Of a stretch of DNA of 64,000 bases, positions 17,269 through 26,978 are shown in pieces. Position 1 is the stretch's first letter. Every line of letters starts with the position of its first letter. Below the pieces are notes generated by a model. The model did not search any database. It had not been told where the DNA came from and was given only the letters and a program-made list of their open reading frames with translations. Source of the stretch: Micromonospora parva (GTDB lineage: Bacteria; Actinomycetota; Actinomycetes; Mycobacteriales; Micromonosporaceae); NCBI RefSeq assembly GCF_000718515.1, contig NZ_JNZS01000005.1, positions 1 through 64,000 of the forward strand, read 5' to 3'. Made by a program: the position numbers and the translations under genes.

Positions 17269-17568
17269 TCAGCCGCCGCAGGCGGCGAGGTGGGTGCCGA
17301 ACCCGCCGCGCTCGGGCAGGGCCGTCGTGGCCGGTTCCGGGGCGGTGCGGCCGGCGGCCGGGTCGCTGACCCGCATCGCCAGCGCGACGGTTTCGCCGCC
17401 GCCGACCGGCCCGAGGGCGCAGTCGTCGTCATCGTCGTCGTCCGAGGTCATGTTGCAGCCGGAGAGGGCGAGCGCGAGAGCGGTGAGCGCGCCGAGTTGC
17501 ACGGAGGCCGATCGGAGCCGGCGGCGGGGGCGTTGGTCCACGGCATCGTTGTAGCCGATCGACGCCAC
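17269..17568 (-). CDS. Small Asp-rich lipoprotein with RGGFG tail (YgiB-like)
   Basis: This 99-aa protein starts with basic residues and a hydrophobic stretch (LGALTALALALSGC) ending in a lipobox, so the mature protein would begin at the Cys near residue 38. Seven consecutive aspartates and a Cys follow. The C-terminal tail contains PERGGFGTHLAACGG. From memory, the larger enterobacterial lipoprotein YgiB, encoded beside the ATP-grasp gene ygiC, also has an RGGFG motif near its C-terminus. The pairing and the shared motif suggest it is the partner or substrate of the adjacent ligase. The start is uncertain: GTG at 17568 or GTG at 17541. Confidence 0.72.
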   Translation of the reverse strand: MASIGYNDAVDQRPRRRLRSASVQLGALTALALALSGCNMTSDDDDDDDCALGPVGGGETVALAMRVSDPAAGRTAPEPATTALPERGGFGTHLAACGG

Positions 17569-17646
17569 CGCCGCCGCCCCGCCCCGGGTCGAAGTGCCCC
17601 CGCCGCCCCTCGGCGGGGGCCCTGGCAGGGGCGTTACGCTCGGCTC

Positions 17647-18567
17647 ATGCTCCGTTCCGTCATCCTCGCCGCCTCCCGGTCATCCCAGGTCGAGCGGCTC
17701 GTCGCGACCGCCCCGTACACCCGGGACGTCGTACGCCGGTTCGTCGCCGGCGCCGCCACCGACGACGCGTTGCGCGCGACCCGCGGGCTCGTCGACGACG
17801 GCCTCGCGGTCACCCTCGACCACCTCGGTGAGGACACCGTCACCCCCGAGCAGGCCACCGCCACCCGCGACGAGTACCTGAAGTTGCTGAAGATGCTCGC
17901 CGGTGCGGGGCTCACCCCGGCCGCCGAGGTCAGCGTGAAGCTCTCCGCCCTCGGCCAGATGTTCGACGAGCAGTTGGCGTACGACAACGCGCGGGCGATC
18001 TGCGCGGCTGCCGACGCGGCGGGCACCACCGTCACCCTGGACATGGAGGACCACACCACCACCGACTCGACGTTGGAGGTGCTGAGCCGGCTGCGCAAGG
18101 ATTTCCCGTCGACCGGCGCGGTGCTCCAGGCGTACCTGCGCCGGACCGAGTCGGACTGCCGGGAGCTCTCCTCGGCCGGGTCGCGGGTGCGGCTGTGCAA
18201 GGGCGCCTACAAGGAGCCGGAGTCGGTGGCGTACCAGTCGGCCCGCGAGGTGGACAAGTCGTACGTGCGCTGCATGAACATCCTGATGTCCGGCGACGGG
18301 TACCCGATGCTGGCCACCCACGACCCGCGCATGATCGCCATCGGTGAGGACCGGGCCCGCTGGTTCGACAGGGGGCCGGAGCGCTTCGAGTTCCAGATGC
18401 TCTACGGCATCCGCCCCGAGGAGCAGGCCCGGCTGGCCGGCGAGGGCTACACGGTGCGCACCTACGTCCCGTACGGCGACGAGTGGTACGGCTACCTGAT
18501 GCGTCGGCTCGCCGAGCGCCCCGCCAACCTGGTCTTCTTCGGCCGCGCCCTGATCTCCAAGAAGTAA
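17647..18567 (+). CDS. Proline dehydrogenase
   Basis: This 306-aa monofunctional proline dehydrogenase oxidises proline to pyrroline-5-carboxylate with FAD. The TIM-barrel signatures are present: AEVSVKLSALG, VTLDMEDHTTTD, VLQAYLRRTESDC, VRLCKGAYKEP, PMLATHDPRM and EFQMLYGIRPE, ending with YVPYGDEWYGYLMRRLAERP where the Tyr and the two Arg residues bind the substrate carboxylate. The ATG at 17647 gives the normal N-terminus. No P5C dehydrogenase gene is adjacent, so the second step is encoded elsewhere. A strong hairpin follows. Confidence 0.95.
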   Translation: MLRSVILAASRSSQVERLVATAPYTRDVVRRFVAGAATDDALRATRGLVDDGLAVTLDHLGEDTVTPEQATATRDEYLKLLKMLAGAGLTPAAEVSVKLSALGQMFDEQLAYDNARAICAAADAAGTTVTLDMEDHTTTDSTLEVLSRLRKDFPSTGAVLQAYLRRTESDCRELSSAGSRVRLCKGAYKEPESVAYQSAREVDKSYVRCMNILMSGDGYPMLATHDPRMIAIGEDRARWFDRGPERFEFQMLYGIRPEEQARLAGEGYTVRTYVPYGDEWYGYLMRRLAERPANLVFFGRALISKK

Positions 18568-18580
18568 CTTCTCCGATTCG

Positions 18581-18628
18581 GCCGACGGGCCGGCGGCGAC
18601 CGCTCGGGTCACCGCCGGCCCGTTCGGC
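18581..18628 (+). terminator. Terminator after proline dehydrogenase
   Basis: A GC-rich stem of about 16 bp pairs 18581-18596 with 18612-18628, with one bulged base and a 15-nt loop. It starts 13 bp after the stop codon. Confidence 0.7.
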
Positions 18629-18648
18629 TATCCGGCTTGCCAAACTCG

Positions 18649-18663
18649 GCTAAGTGACTTAGC
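18649..18663 (+). promoter_or_regulatory. Palindromic operator-like site before the hydrolase-TetR operon
   Basis: GCTAAGT-G-ACTTAGC is a perfect 7+7 palindrome with a single central base, located 9 bp upstream of the hydrolase ATG. The operon encodes a TetR protein, and TetR regulators commonly bind such short palindromes in their own promoter, so autoregulation is likely. It is distinctly AT-rich for this genome. Confidence 0.6.
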
Positions 18664-18672
18664 TTTAAGGCT

Positions 18673-19473
18673 ATGACAGCTAGCCAGGTGTGGCGGGACG
18701 GTGGACACATCGCGTACGAGGTGCAGGGCGAGGGGCCGCTTGTCGTCCTCGCGCACGGCATGGGAGAGAACAGGGCGAGCTTCCGGCACCTCGTGCCCCT
18801 GCTGGTGGCCGCCGGTCACCGGGTCGCCTCGGTCGACGTCCGGGGCCACGGGCAGTCCAGTGCCGGCTGGCCCACGTACGCCCCGGCGGAGGTCGGCGCG
18901 GACCTGCTCGCCGTGGTCCGCGACCTCGACGCCGGCCCGGCCGTGCTGGTCGGCAGCTCGTCCGCCGCGGCGGCGGTGGTCTTCGCCGCCACCGACGCGC
19001 CCGAGCTGGTCACCGGCATCGTGCAGATCGGCGCGTTCGTTGGCCAACCGAAGCTCAACCCGTTGCTGCGGATGGCGATGTGGTCCGTGCTGCACAGCCC
19101 CCGACTGTTCGGGATGTTCCACAACACCCTGTTCCCGGTGCGCCGACCCGCCGACGACGCGGCCTACCGCCGCTCGATGGTGGCCAACCTCCGCGAGCCG
19201 GGCCGGATGGCCGCGACCCGCGGCGTGATCGCACCGGCCGAGCCACACTGGACCAGCCGCGCCCCGCAGGTGCGGCAACCGGTGCTGGTGCTGATGGGGT
19301 CCAAGGACCCGGACTTCCCCGACCCGGGAGCCGAGGCACGAGCCGCCCGGCGGCTGTTCGGCACCGCCGAAGCCCGGATGATCGGGGAGTCCGGCCACTA
19401 CCCGCACGCCGACCAGCCGCAGCGCACCGCCGAGGAGCTGCTCGGTTTCCTGGCGGTGTGCGCCGGTGCCTAG
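18673..19473 (+). CDS. Alpha/beta-fold hydrolase
   Basis: This 266-aa protein has the alpha/beta-hydrolase layout: the oxyanion segment LAHGMGENRASF, VDVRGHGQSS, the nucleophile elbow VLVGSSSAAAA with the central Ser, an acid in LMGSKDPDFP and the catalytic His in ESGHYPHADQP. The substrate is unknown. The ATG at 18673 has only AAGG 2 nt upstream, so translation may be near-leaderless. It overlaps the downstream TetR gene by 8 bp and shares its promoter palindrome, so it is likely induced by whatever ligand that regulator binds. Confidence 0.88.
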   Translation: MTASQVWRDGGHIAYEVQGEGPLVVLAHGMGENRASFRHLVPLLVAAGHRVASVDVRGHGQSSAGWPTYAPAEVGADLLAVVRDLDAGPAVLVGSSSAAAAVVFAATDAPELVTGIVQIGAFVGQPKLNPLLRMAMWSVLHSPRLFGMFHNTLFPVRRPADDAAYRRSMVANLREPGRMAATRGVIAPAEPHWTSRAPQVRQPVLVLMGSKDPDFPDPGAEARAARRLFGTAEARMIGESGHYPHADQPQRTAEELLGFLAVCAGA

Positions 19474-20041
19474 GGTCGGCCTCAACCAGCAGACAGTGGT
19501 GCGGGAGGCCGCCCGGCTGGCCGACGAGGTCGGCTTCTCACAGCTCACCCTCGCCGCGCTCGCCAACCGGCTCGGTGTCGCGCTGCCCAGCCTCTACAAG
19601 CACGTGCGGGGGGCGGACGCGCTGGCCCAGAAGCTTGCCGCACTGGCCACCGCCGAGCTGGCCACCGAGATGACCACCGCCGCCGTCGGCCGCTCCGGTG
19701 GCGACGCGCTCCGGGCCATGGCGAACGCCTACCGTGGCTACGCCCACCGACACCCCGGTCGCTACCCGGCCACCCAACGGGTGCCCGACCCGGCCGACCC
19801 GGAGCACGTCGAGGCCGGCGAACGCGCCGTCGGTGCCGTCGTCGCGGTCCTTCGGGGCTACGGGCTCACCGGTGACGACGCGGTGGACGCCACCCGCGCG
19901 CTGCGCAGCGCCCTGCACGGCTTCGTGACCCTGGAGGCCGCCGGTGGGTTCGGTCTGCCCCGCGACGTCGACCGCTCGTACCAGCAGTTGATCGCGAGCA
20001 TGGACATCTCCTTCCGCTCCTGGCCGGGCACCGGCGCGTGA
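19466..20041 (+). CDS. TetR/AcrR family regulator
   Basis: This 191-aa regulator has an N-terminal HTH (TVVREAARLADEVGFSQLTL, then ALANRLGVALPSLYKHVRG) and a C-terminal ligand-binding domain of the TetR_C type found in WHG-containing proteins (ALRSALHGFVTLEAAGGFGL). The GTG at 19466 overlaps the end of the hydrolase gene by 8 bp. It probably represses its own operon through the palindrome at 18649 and responds to a substrate or product of the hydrolase. Confidence 0.9.
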   Translation: MPRVGLNQQTVVREAARLADEVGFSQLTLAALANRLGVALPSLYKHVRGADALAQKLAALATAELATEMTTAAVGRSGGDALRAMANAYRGYAHRHPGRYPATQRVPDPADPEHVEAGERAVGAVVAVLRGYGLTGDDAVDATRALRSALHGFVTLEAAGGFGLPRDVDRSYQQLIASMDISFRSWPGTGA

Positions 20042-20096
20042 GCCGGCGGCCGGGGCGGCCTCGCCGCGTCCAGGTATTGGTCGTACCCTTCGGCGG

Positions 20097-21386
20097 GTGA
20101 CTGACGAGGTGCAGCGGCCAGCACCACGGCGGCTCTGGCCGCTGTGGACGGTGCTCGTGGTGGTGTTCCTGCTGCTGGGCTGCGGCCTGCCGGCGGCGCT
20201 CGTCGTCGGAGTGATCCGGGAGACAGGCGCGCGCCCCACCGTCAGCCGGGTCGGTGCCTCGGCTGCCGACGATCCGGCCACCGCCGTGGCCCGCGGGTTG
20301 TCCGACCGGATCACCGCCCAGCTGCACCGTCAGTCCGCGGCGCTCCTCGGTGGCGACCGCGCCGGTTTTCTCGCCGTCGCCGACCCCGTCGCCCACAACG
20401 ACCTGCGCCGACGCTTCGCCGCACTCCGCGAGCTGAAGGTGACCGGGTGGCGGGCCGAGCCCAGTGGTCTGCCCGTGCCGATCATCGGCAAGCCCGGCGA
20501 GTGGCGGCTGCTGGTGCGCTTCCAGTACTGCTTCGTCACGCCGAACTGTCGGCCCAGCCCGGTGCTGATCGGCACCCGGTGGCGGGAGAACGGTGACCAG
20601 CCCCTGATGGTCGCCATGGAGGAATCCAAGTCGGTGGAGACCGGCACCCGACCGTGGGAGATCAGCGACCTGGCGGTCGCCGTCGGCGCGCGGACCATCG
20701 TCGCCACCACCCCGGCGCTGCGCGGCAAACTACCCGGCCTGCTCGCCCAGGCCGAGGCGGCGGCCAAGGTCGCCGACGGGTACGCGGTGACCGGGTCACC
20801 GCCGGACCGCTACCGGATCTTCTACGCCGGGCGCACCGAGTGGCAGCGCTGGTACGGCGGGGAACGCCCAGAATGGACCGGCGGTTACGCGGTGACAGTG
20901 GGCGGCGGCCACCACGAGGTGGTGCTCAACGCCGAAGGGCTCACCAACAGCGGCACCGACGACCTCCTGCGGCACGAGCTGACCCACGCGGCGTCGTTGC
21001 CGGAGCGTGGCTACCCCGGCAAGCTCACCTGGTGGTTGGTGGAGGGGCTGGCCGAGTTCGCCGGTGCCGGCGGCCAGGCGGTCGACAGGTACGAAGGGGT
21101 CGCCGACGTCCGCAAGATGGTCCGGGGCGGCTGGGACGGCAAGTTGGAGGGCGTCAACCCCGCTGACGATGCCCCGGCCGAACGGGTCGCCGGCAGCTAC
21201 GGCATCGGCTACCTGGCCGTCCGGCACCTCGTCGACAGGTACGGGCCGCTGCGGCTGCTCACCTTCTTCAAGACCGTGGTGCACGACGGCAGAACCCTCG
21301 ACGTGGCGTCCGAGAAAGCGTTCGGCGAGCAGTGGTCGACACTGCACGACGAGTGCGTCGCCTACGTCCGCGCCACCGCCGGCTGA
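20097..21386 (+). CDS. Membrane-anchored protein with HExxH metallopeptidase-like domain
   Basis: This 429-aa protein has one N-terminal membrane helix (WPLWTVLVVVFLLLGCGLPA, residues about 14-40) and a large extracytoplasmic part. HELTH at about residue 293 and a Glu in WLVEGLAEF about 20 residues on form a gluzincin-type zinc site of the peptidase MA-like group. The segment before it resembles an NTF2-like domain. A secreted peptidase anchored to the membrane is the best guess. The GTG at 20097 is used. It lies 55 bp after the TetR gene and 44 bp before the MacA-like gene, but a shared function is not evident. Confidence 0.75.
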   Translation: MTDEVQRPAPRRLWPLWTVLVVVFLLLGCGLPAALVVGVIRETGARPTVSRVGASAADDPATAVARGLSDRITAQLHRQSAALLGGDRAGFLAVADPVAHNDLRRRFAALRELKVTGWRAEPSGLPVPIIGKPGEWRLLVRFQYCFVTPNCRPSPVLIGTRWRENGDQPLMVAMEESKSVETGTRPWEISDLAVAVGARTIVATTPALRGKLPGLLAQAEAAAKVADGYAVTGSPPDRYRIFYAGRTEWQRWYGGERPEWTGGYAVTVGGGHHEVVLNAEGLTNSGTDDLLRHELTHAASLPERGYPGKLTWWLVEGLAEFAGAGGQAVDRYEGVADVRKMVRGGWDGKLEGVNPADDAPAERVAGSYGIGYLAVRHLVDRYGPLRLLTFFKTVVHDGRTLDVASEKAFGEQWSTLHDECVAYVRATAG

Positions 21387-21430
21387 CGCAGCTCAGAGGT
21401 GGTGCGAGGGCACGCCGTACCATCGATGGG

Positions 21431-22809
21431 GTGCGCCGCCCTCAGTCGTCACGGCCCGCCGGCACCACGCGGCCCCGCCTGCTCGTCGCCCTGACCGCCG
21501 TCGTCGTTCTCACCGCCACCACTGCCGCCTCCTGCGGCGACGAAGGCCCCGACCTCGCGTTGGCGTCGGCCGCCCGTAACCCGGTCACCGAGGTGATCGA
21601 CGCCCCGGCCACCGTGACGGCCCGTGCCGCCGCCACCGTCACCGCTCCCGCCGACGGCACCCTGTCCAGCCTGCGCGTCCAGCCTGGGCAGCGGGTCAAG
21701 CGCGGTCAGGTGCTGGCCGTTGTCGACTCGCCGAGCGCGCAGCAGCGCCTGCGGCAGGCGAAGGAGGCCCTGTCCGCCGCGAAGCGCGCCGGCCGGGGCG
21801 TCGGAGCGGGAAACCTGACCAGCAGCCGGCGCGGCACCGACAAGGCCGCCAACGAGGCGTTCGATGCCGCCCGCAAGGCCGCCGACAAGATCTCCGACCC
21901 GCAGCTGCGGGATGCGCTGTTGACCCAGGTGACGTCCGCGCAGAAGCAGTACACCGCCGCCGCGCGCAGCGCCGACCAGGCGGTCCGGGCGGTCCAGCGG
22001 GGGATCAACGGGTTGAGCTCCGCCGTCGGCGCGCTCTCCGCGGCGCAACGGCTCCAGGCCCAGCAGGCGTACGACCTGGCGAAGGCGACTGTCGACGCGT
22101 TGACGCTGCGCGCCCCGATCGCGGGTGTGGTGCAGCCGGGCGGCACCCGGGCCGGCGGTGGTGCGAACGCCGGTCTGGCCGGGCTGTTGGAGCAGGCCGG
22201 GGGCGCTGGCCTCGACCCGTCCGTGCTGACTCCCAACCAGGGTGGGCCGCCGGCCGGGGTGGACGACGCGGTCGCGGTTGGCGGGCTGGTCACCGCCGGA
22301 GCGCCGGTGCTGACAGTGGTGGACACCGGGCAGTTGGGTCTGCTCGCCGAGGTGGACGAGACCGACGTGCTGCTGGTCAAGGCCGGCGTGCCGGCAACTG
22401 TCGAGTTGGACGCCGTCACCGGCGCCAGCTACGACGCCACAGTCCGGTCGGTCGACGTGCTGCCCACCAACTCCGCGCAGGGCGGGGTCACCTATCGGGT
22501 ACGCCTGGCGTTGGGTGCCGGAAAGCTGGCCGAGGACGAGCCGGCCCCGACGCCCCGCCCCGGCATGAACGCGATCGTTCGCCTGCGGGTACGCGAGGCT
22601 GTCGACGCGGTGACCGTCCCCGCCTCGGCGGTGTTCTCCGCCGACGGCCGGGACGCGGTCTGGGTGGTCCGCGACGGCAAGGCCGGCCGGGCGTCGGTGA
22701 CGGTGGGCGTCCAGGGGTCCGACCTGGTGCAGATCCTCGACGGGGTGCAACCCGGCGACCGGATCGTGGTGCGCGGTGCTGACCAGGTCCGCGACGGCCA
22801 GGAAGTCCG

Positions 22810-22813
<4 letters not shown>
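21431..22813 (+). CDS. Periplasmic adaptor (HlyD/MacA-type) of an ABC exporter
   Basis: This 460-aa protein has a signal-like hydrophobic N-terminus ending near a Cys (TTAASCGDE), possibly a lipoprotein anchor. It then shows the biotinyl-lipoyl-like half-motif (VTAPADGTLSSLRVQPGQRV), a long coiled-coil hairpin (residues about 105-220), the second half-motif (LRAPIAGVVQPGG) with a Gly-rich insertion, and beta-barrel and MPD domains. It should connect the MacB-type permease to the cell exterior. The GTG at 21431 is used. The stop overlaps the next start by 4 bp, so the three genes form one translationally coupled operon. Confidence 0.87.
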
Positions 22814-23801
<988 letters not shown>

Positions 23802-23805
<4 letters not shown>

Positions 23806-24986
23806 GGGTCGCCGAGGCGTGGCGGGTGGCGCTGGACGCCCTGCGGGCCAACCGGCTGCGCAGCGCGCTGACCATGCTCGGGGTCATCATCGGGGTGGCC
23901 TCGGTGGTGCTGCTGGTGGCCATCGGCACCGGCACGAAACAGAAGGTCGAGCAACAGGTCGAGGGCCTCGGCTCCAATCTGCTGCTGGTCGTACCCGGTC
24001 GGATCGAGGTGGGCAACGCGCCGGTCGTGTCGCCGCTGACCCTCAAGGACGTGGACGCCGTCAACCGGGTCGTCGGTGACCCCGACCGGGTGGCGGTCAC
24101 CGTCGCGTCCGGGGCGACAGCGCGGGCCGGCGGCCGTTCCGACTTCACCACCGTGCAGGGCGTCCTGGAGACCACCCCGGCGGTGTTCACCAGGTCGCTG
24201 GCCCGGGGACGCTACCTCACCGGCGCCGACGTGGACACCAGTCGACGGGTGGCGGTGCTCGGCGACTCGGTCGCCCGCGCGCTCTTCCCCGACCGGGACC
24301 CGCTCGGCCAGCAGGTGGCACTCGCCGGGGTGCGGTTCCGGGTGATCGGGGTGTTCGCGCCGCTCGGGCAGAGCCTCGGCGTCGACCGGGACGACGAGGT
24401 GCACGTGCCGGTGACCGCCGCGCAGCGACTCTGGGGCACCCAGCGGATCGACGGCATCGCGGTGAAGGCACCGGACCGGGAGCGCATCGACGAGCTGGGC
24501 GAACGGATCGTCGCCGAGCTGAACCGCCGCCACCCGGACACCGAGTTCAGCGCCGTTACCCAGCAGCAGATCCTCGGCGTGCTCGGCGACATCCTCGGTG
24601 TCCTCACCGGTGTGCTGGCCGCCATCGCCGGCATCTCACTGCTCGTCGGCGGCGTCGGCGTCTCCAACATCATGCTGGTCAGCGTCCGGGAGCGGACCCG
24701 GGAGATCGGGCTGCGCAAGGCCGTCGGCGCGCGTCCCCGCGACATCGGCGTGCAGTTCCTGCTGGAAGCGGTGCTGCTCACCACGATCGGCGGGGTCACC
24801 GGAATGGCGCTGGGCGTGGGAACCGCTCTGCTGGTCGACGCGCTGTCGCCGATCCCGGCCGCGATCACCTGGTGGTCGCTGGCGCTCGCCTTCGGCGTGT
24901 CGGCGGTGGTGGGCATCGTCTTCGGGGTGGTTCCCGCGCAGCGCGCCGGCCGCCTCGACCCGGTCGTCGCGCTGCGCACCGAATGA
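23802..24986 (+). CDS. MacB/FtsX-type ABC transporter permease
   Basis: This 394-aa permease has an N-terminal membrane helix (LTMLGVIIGVASVVLLVAIG), a long extracytoplasmic MacB-type periplasmic core domain (about residues 50-255) and a C-terminal FtsX domain of three helices, with the GVGVSNIMLVSVRERTREIG motif. With its ATPase and adaptor it makes a MacAB-type mechanotransmission exporter, probably for peptides, lipids or antibiotics. The GTG start overlaps the preceding gene by 4 bp. A 212-bp gap separates it from the next gene. Confidence 0.92.
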
Positions 24987-25198
24987 GCACCGCCGGAACA
25001 ACCGGACGGTGCACGCGCACGGGCGGATACCGGGAGCACGGATCGGGTGAACCGGCCACCGAAACATGATCAGTTGCAGGAAGGGATCGCGCCGGTCACA
25101 ACCGCCCCGCTACCGTACTGGTAACACGCGCGTCGCCGGCCCGGCCCGGAGCATCCGTCGGGTTGGCACGCGCCGGGCATGGGATGGGTCGGTGAGCC

Positions 25199-25408
25199 AT
25201 GGCCGGGTCACAGTCCGACGGACGGCTGTCGGAGGTCAAGTTCCTGACCGTCGCGGAGGTGGCGACGGTCATGCGGGTGTCGAAGATGACTGTCTATCGC
25301 CTGGTGCACAGCGGTGAGCTCACCGCCGTCCGGGTCGGCCGGTCGTTCCGGGTGCCCGAGCACGCGGTGCACGAATATCTCCGGGGTGCGTTTCAGGAAA
25401 CCGCCTGA
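25199..25408 (+). CDS. Excisionase-like helix-turn-helix protein (Rv0500A type)
   Basis: This 69-aa protein is essentially one MerR/excisionase-type HTH: EVKFLTVAEVATVMRVSKMT, then VYRLVHSGELTAVRVGRSFR and VPEHAVHEYLRG. From memory it matches the small DNA-binding protein Rv0500A of mycobacteria, which also precedes the tiny bS22 gene. The binding site and role are unknown. The ATG at 25199 is used. It is not BldC, whose HTH sequence differs. Confidence 0.88.
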   Translation: MAGSQSDGRLSEVKFLTVAEVATVMRVSKMTVYRLVHSGELTAVRVGRSFRVPEHAVHEYLRGAFQETA

Positions 25409-25680
25409 GCCACCACCACACCGCCCGCCACCGCCGGCTGACCGGCATCGGTGAGCGTACGGAGTGAGATCGCGAGCCGCGCAGTCGTGGACCTGAGGCG
25501 GCCGCGACGGGGGCGCGTTGGTCCGGCTGACGCCCTCCGGCTACCCTGGAGCCCGACCGAGACCCCACAGGTGCGCCCCGCCGCCCAGACTGGTCCGGTC
25601 CGTTGTCCGCAAGCGGTCGCCGTCGCCACCTGCGTGGTGTCATCCGGTCCGCCCCGCACGTTGTATCGAAAGGCTGTCGT

Positions 25681-25782
25681 ATGGGCTCGGTGGTCAAGAA
25701 GCGCCGTAAGCGCATGGCTAAGAAGAAGCACCGCAAGCTGCTGCGCAAGACCCGCGTCCAGCGTCGCCGTCTCGGCAAGTGA
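25681..25782 (+). CDS. Small ribosomal protein bS22 (AURKAIP1/COX24 domain)
   Basis: This 33-aa, extremely basic protein begins [20 protein letters not shown] and ends RVQRRRLGK; 18 of 33 residues are Lys or Arg. It corresponds to the mycobacterial small-subunit protein bS22 (Rv0500B type) and to the AURKAIP1/COX24 domain of mitochondrial ribosomal proteins. It binds 16S rRNA near the decoding region. The ATG at 25681 has GAAAGG 8 nt upstream. Its position between the excisionase-like gene and the epimerase gene is the conserved one. It is too short for many gene finders. Confidence 0.93.
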   Translation: MGSVVKKRRKRMAKKKHRKLLRKTRVQRRRLGK

Positions 25783-25901
25783 TCGCCGCCGGGCTCAGCG
25801 CCCGGCGTGCGTCGCTTGCCAAACTGTCGACCTCCGGAGGCTCAGGTGATCAGGCCGTGGTCGTCCCGGCTCGGTCCATCCTGCCGGCGTAGGTGCGTCA
25901 G

Positions 25902-26978
25902 ATGACCCCCGGTGGCACCTCAGGTGCTCCGGGGGTCGTCGTCGTCACCGGAGTGGGCCGTTACCTGGGTGCCCACGTGGCGGCCCGACTGGCCGCCGAC
26001 CCCCGCATCGAACGGGTCATCGGGGTGGACGCACCGGACGCCGGCACCGAGTTCCCCGACCTGCTGGACCGGGTCGAACGGATCCGCGTCGACAGCGGAG
26101 CGCTCGGTGGCCTCCTCGCCGACCTGGACGTCGACGCGGTGGTGCACCTCGCGCTGGTCACCTCACCCGACCCGCAGCACGGCGGCCGGTCCGCGATGAA
26201 GGACCAGAACGTCATCGGCAGCATGCAGATGCTCGCCGCCTGCCAGCGGGCACCCCGGCTGCGCAAGCTCGTGGTCCGCTCGTCGACCGCCGCGTACGGG
26301 GTGTCGTTCCGGGATCCTGCGGTCTTCACCGAGGAGACCGAGCCCCGCGAGGTGCCGCGCGGCGGTTTCGGCCGCGACATCCTCGACCTGGAGGGGTACG
26401 TCCGTGGCTTCCGGCGCCGCCGGCCCGACGTCACCGCCACGGTGCTGCGCTTCGCCCCGTTCATCGGCTCGACCGCCGACACCACGCTGACCCGTTACTT
26501 CTCGCAGCCGTTCGTGCCGACGGTCTTCGGCCGCGACCCCCGCCTGCAGTTCCTGCACTTCGACGACGCGTTGGAGGTGCTGCACCGGTCGATCGTGGAG
26601 GACCATCCGGGCACGTACAACGTCGCTGGTCCGGGGGTGCTGTCGCTGTCCCAGGCGATCCGGCGGGCCGGCCGGGTCGCCGTGCCGGTGCTGGAGCCGG
26701 GCCTGTCGGGGGCCGCCGCACTGGCCCGCACCATGGGCTTCGGCCGCTACGGCCTGGACCAGGTCGACCTCTTCGTGCACGGCCGGGTGGTCGACACCAG
26801 CCGGCTGGAGCAGGAGTACGGCTTCACACCCCGGTCGACAGCCGCCGCGTTCGAGGACTTCATCCGCGCCCATCACGGCGGGGTGGTGGTCACCCGGGAT
26901 CAGCTGGCCGCCGCCGAGAAACTCGTCCTGGACGGCATCCGGCAGGTCCGATCAGCCATGCGGGAGCGGTCATCATGA
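25902..26978 (+). CDS. NAD-dependent epimerase/dehydratase family protein
   Basis: This 358-aa extended-SDR protein has the nucleotide motif VVVVTGVGRYLGAHVA, in which the usual GxxGxxG is altered to GVGRYLG, an acidic strand end (VIGVDAPDAG) and SSTAAYGVS. The catalytic YxxxK is not obvious: EGYVRGFRRRRP occupies that place, so the standard SDR chemistry may be absent. It is the counterpart of Rv0501 (called galE2) by position. The GTG at 25893 is an alternative start. It overlaps the acyltransferase gene by 4 bp, suggesting a joint role in lipid or cell-envelope synthesis. Confidence 0.85.
   Translation: MTPGGTSGAPGVVVVTGVGRYLGAHVAARLAADPRIERVIGVDAPDAGTEFPDLLDRVERIRVDSGALGGLLADLDVDAVVHLALVTSPDPQHGGRSAMKDQNVIGSMQMLAACQRAPRLRKLVVRSSTAAYGVSFRDPAVFTEETEPREVPRGGFGRDILDLEGYVRGFRRRRPDVTATVLRFAPFIGSTADTTLTRYFSQPFVPTVFGRDPRLQFLHFDDALEVLHRSIVEDHPGTYNVAGPGVLSLSQAIRRAGRVAVPVLEPGLSGAAALARTMGFGRYGLDQVDLFVHGRVVDTSRLEQEYGFTPRSTAAAFEDFIRAHHGGVVVTRDQLAAAEKLVLDGIRQVRSAMRERSS

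Noticed and set aside
16101..17568. Graspetide-type RiPP cluster
   Set aside because: The ATP-grasp protein belongs to the glutathionylspermidine synthase family, and the small protein has a lipobox and a membrane-export signal, unlike RiPP precursors.
25199..25408. BldC developmental regulator
   Set aside because: The size and HTH class are similar, but the sequence fits the Rv0500A type and the neighbour bS22 confirms that identity.
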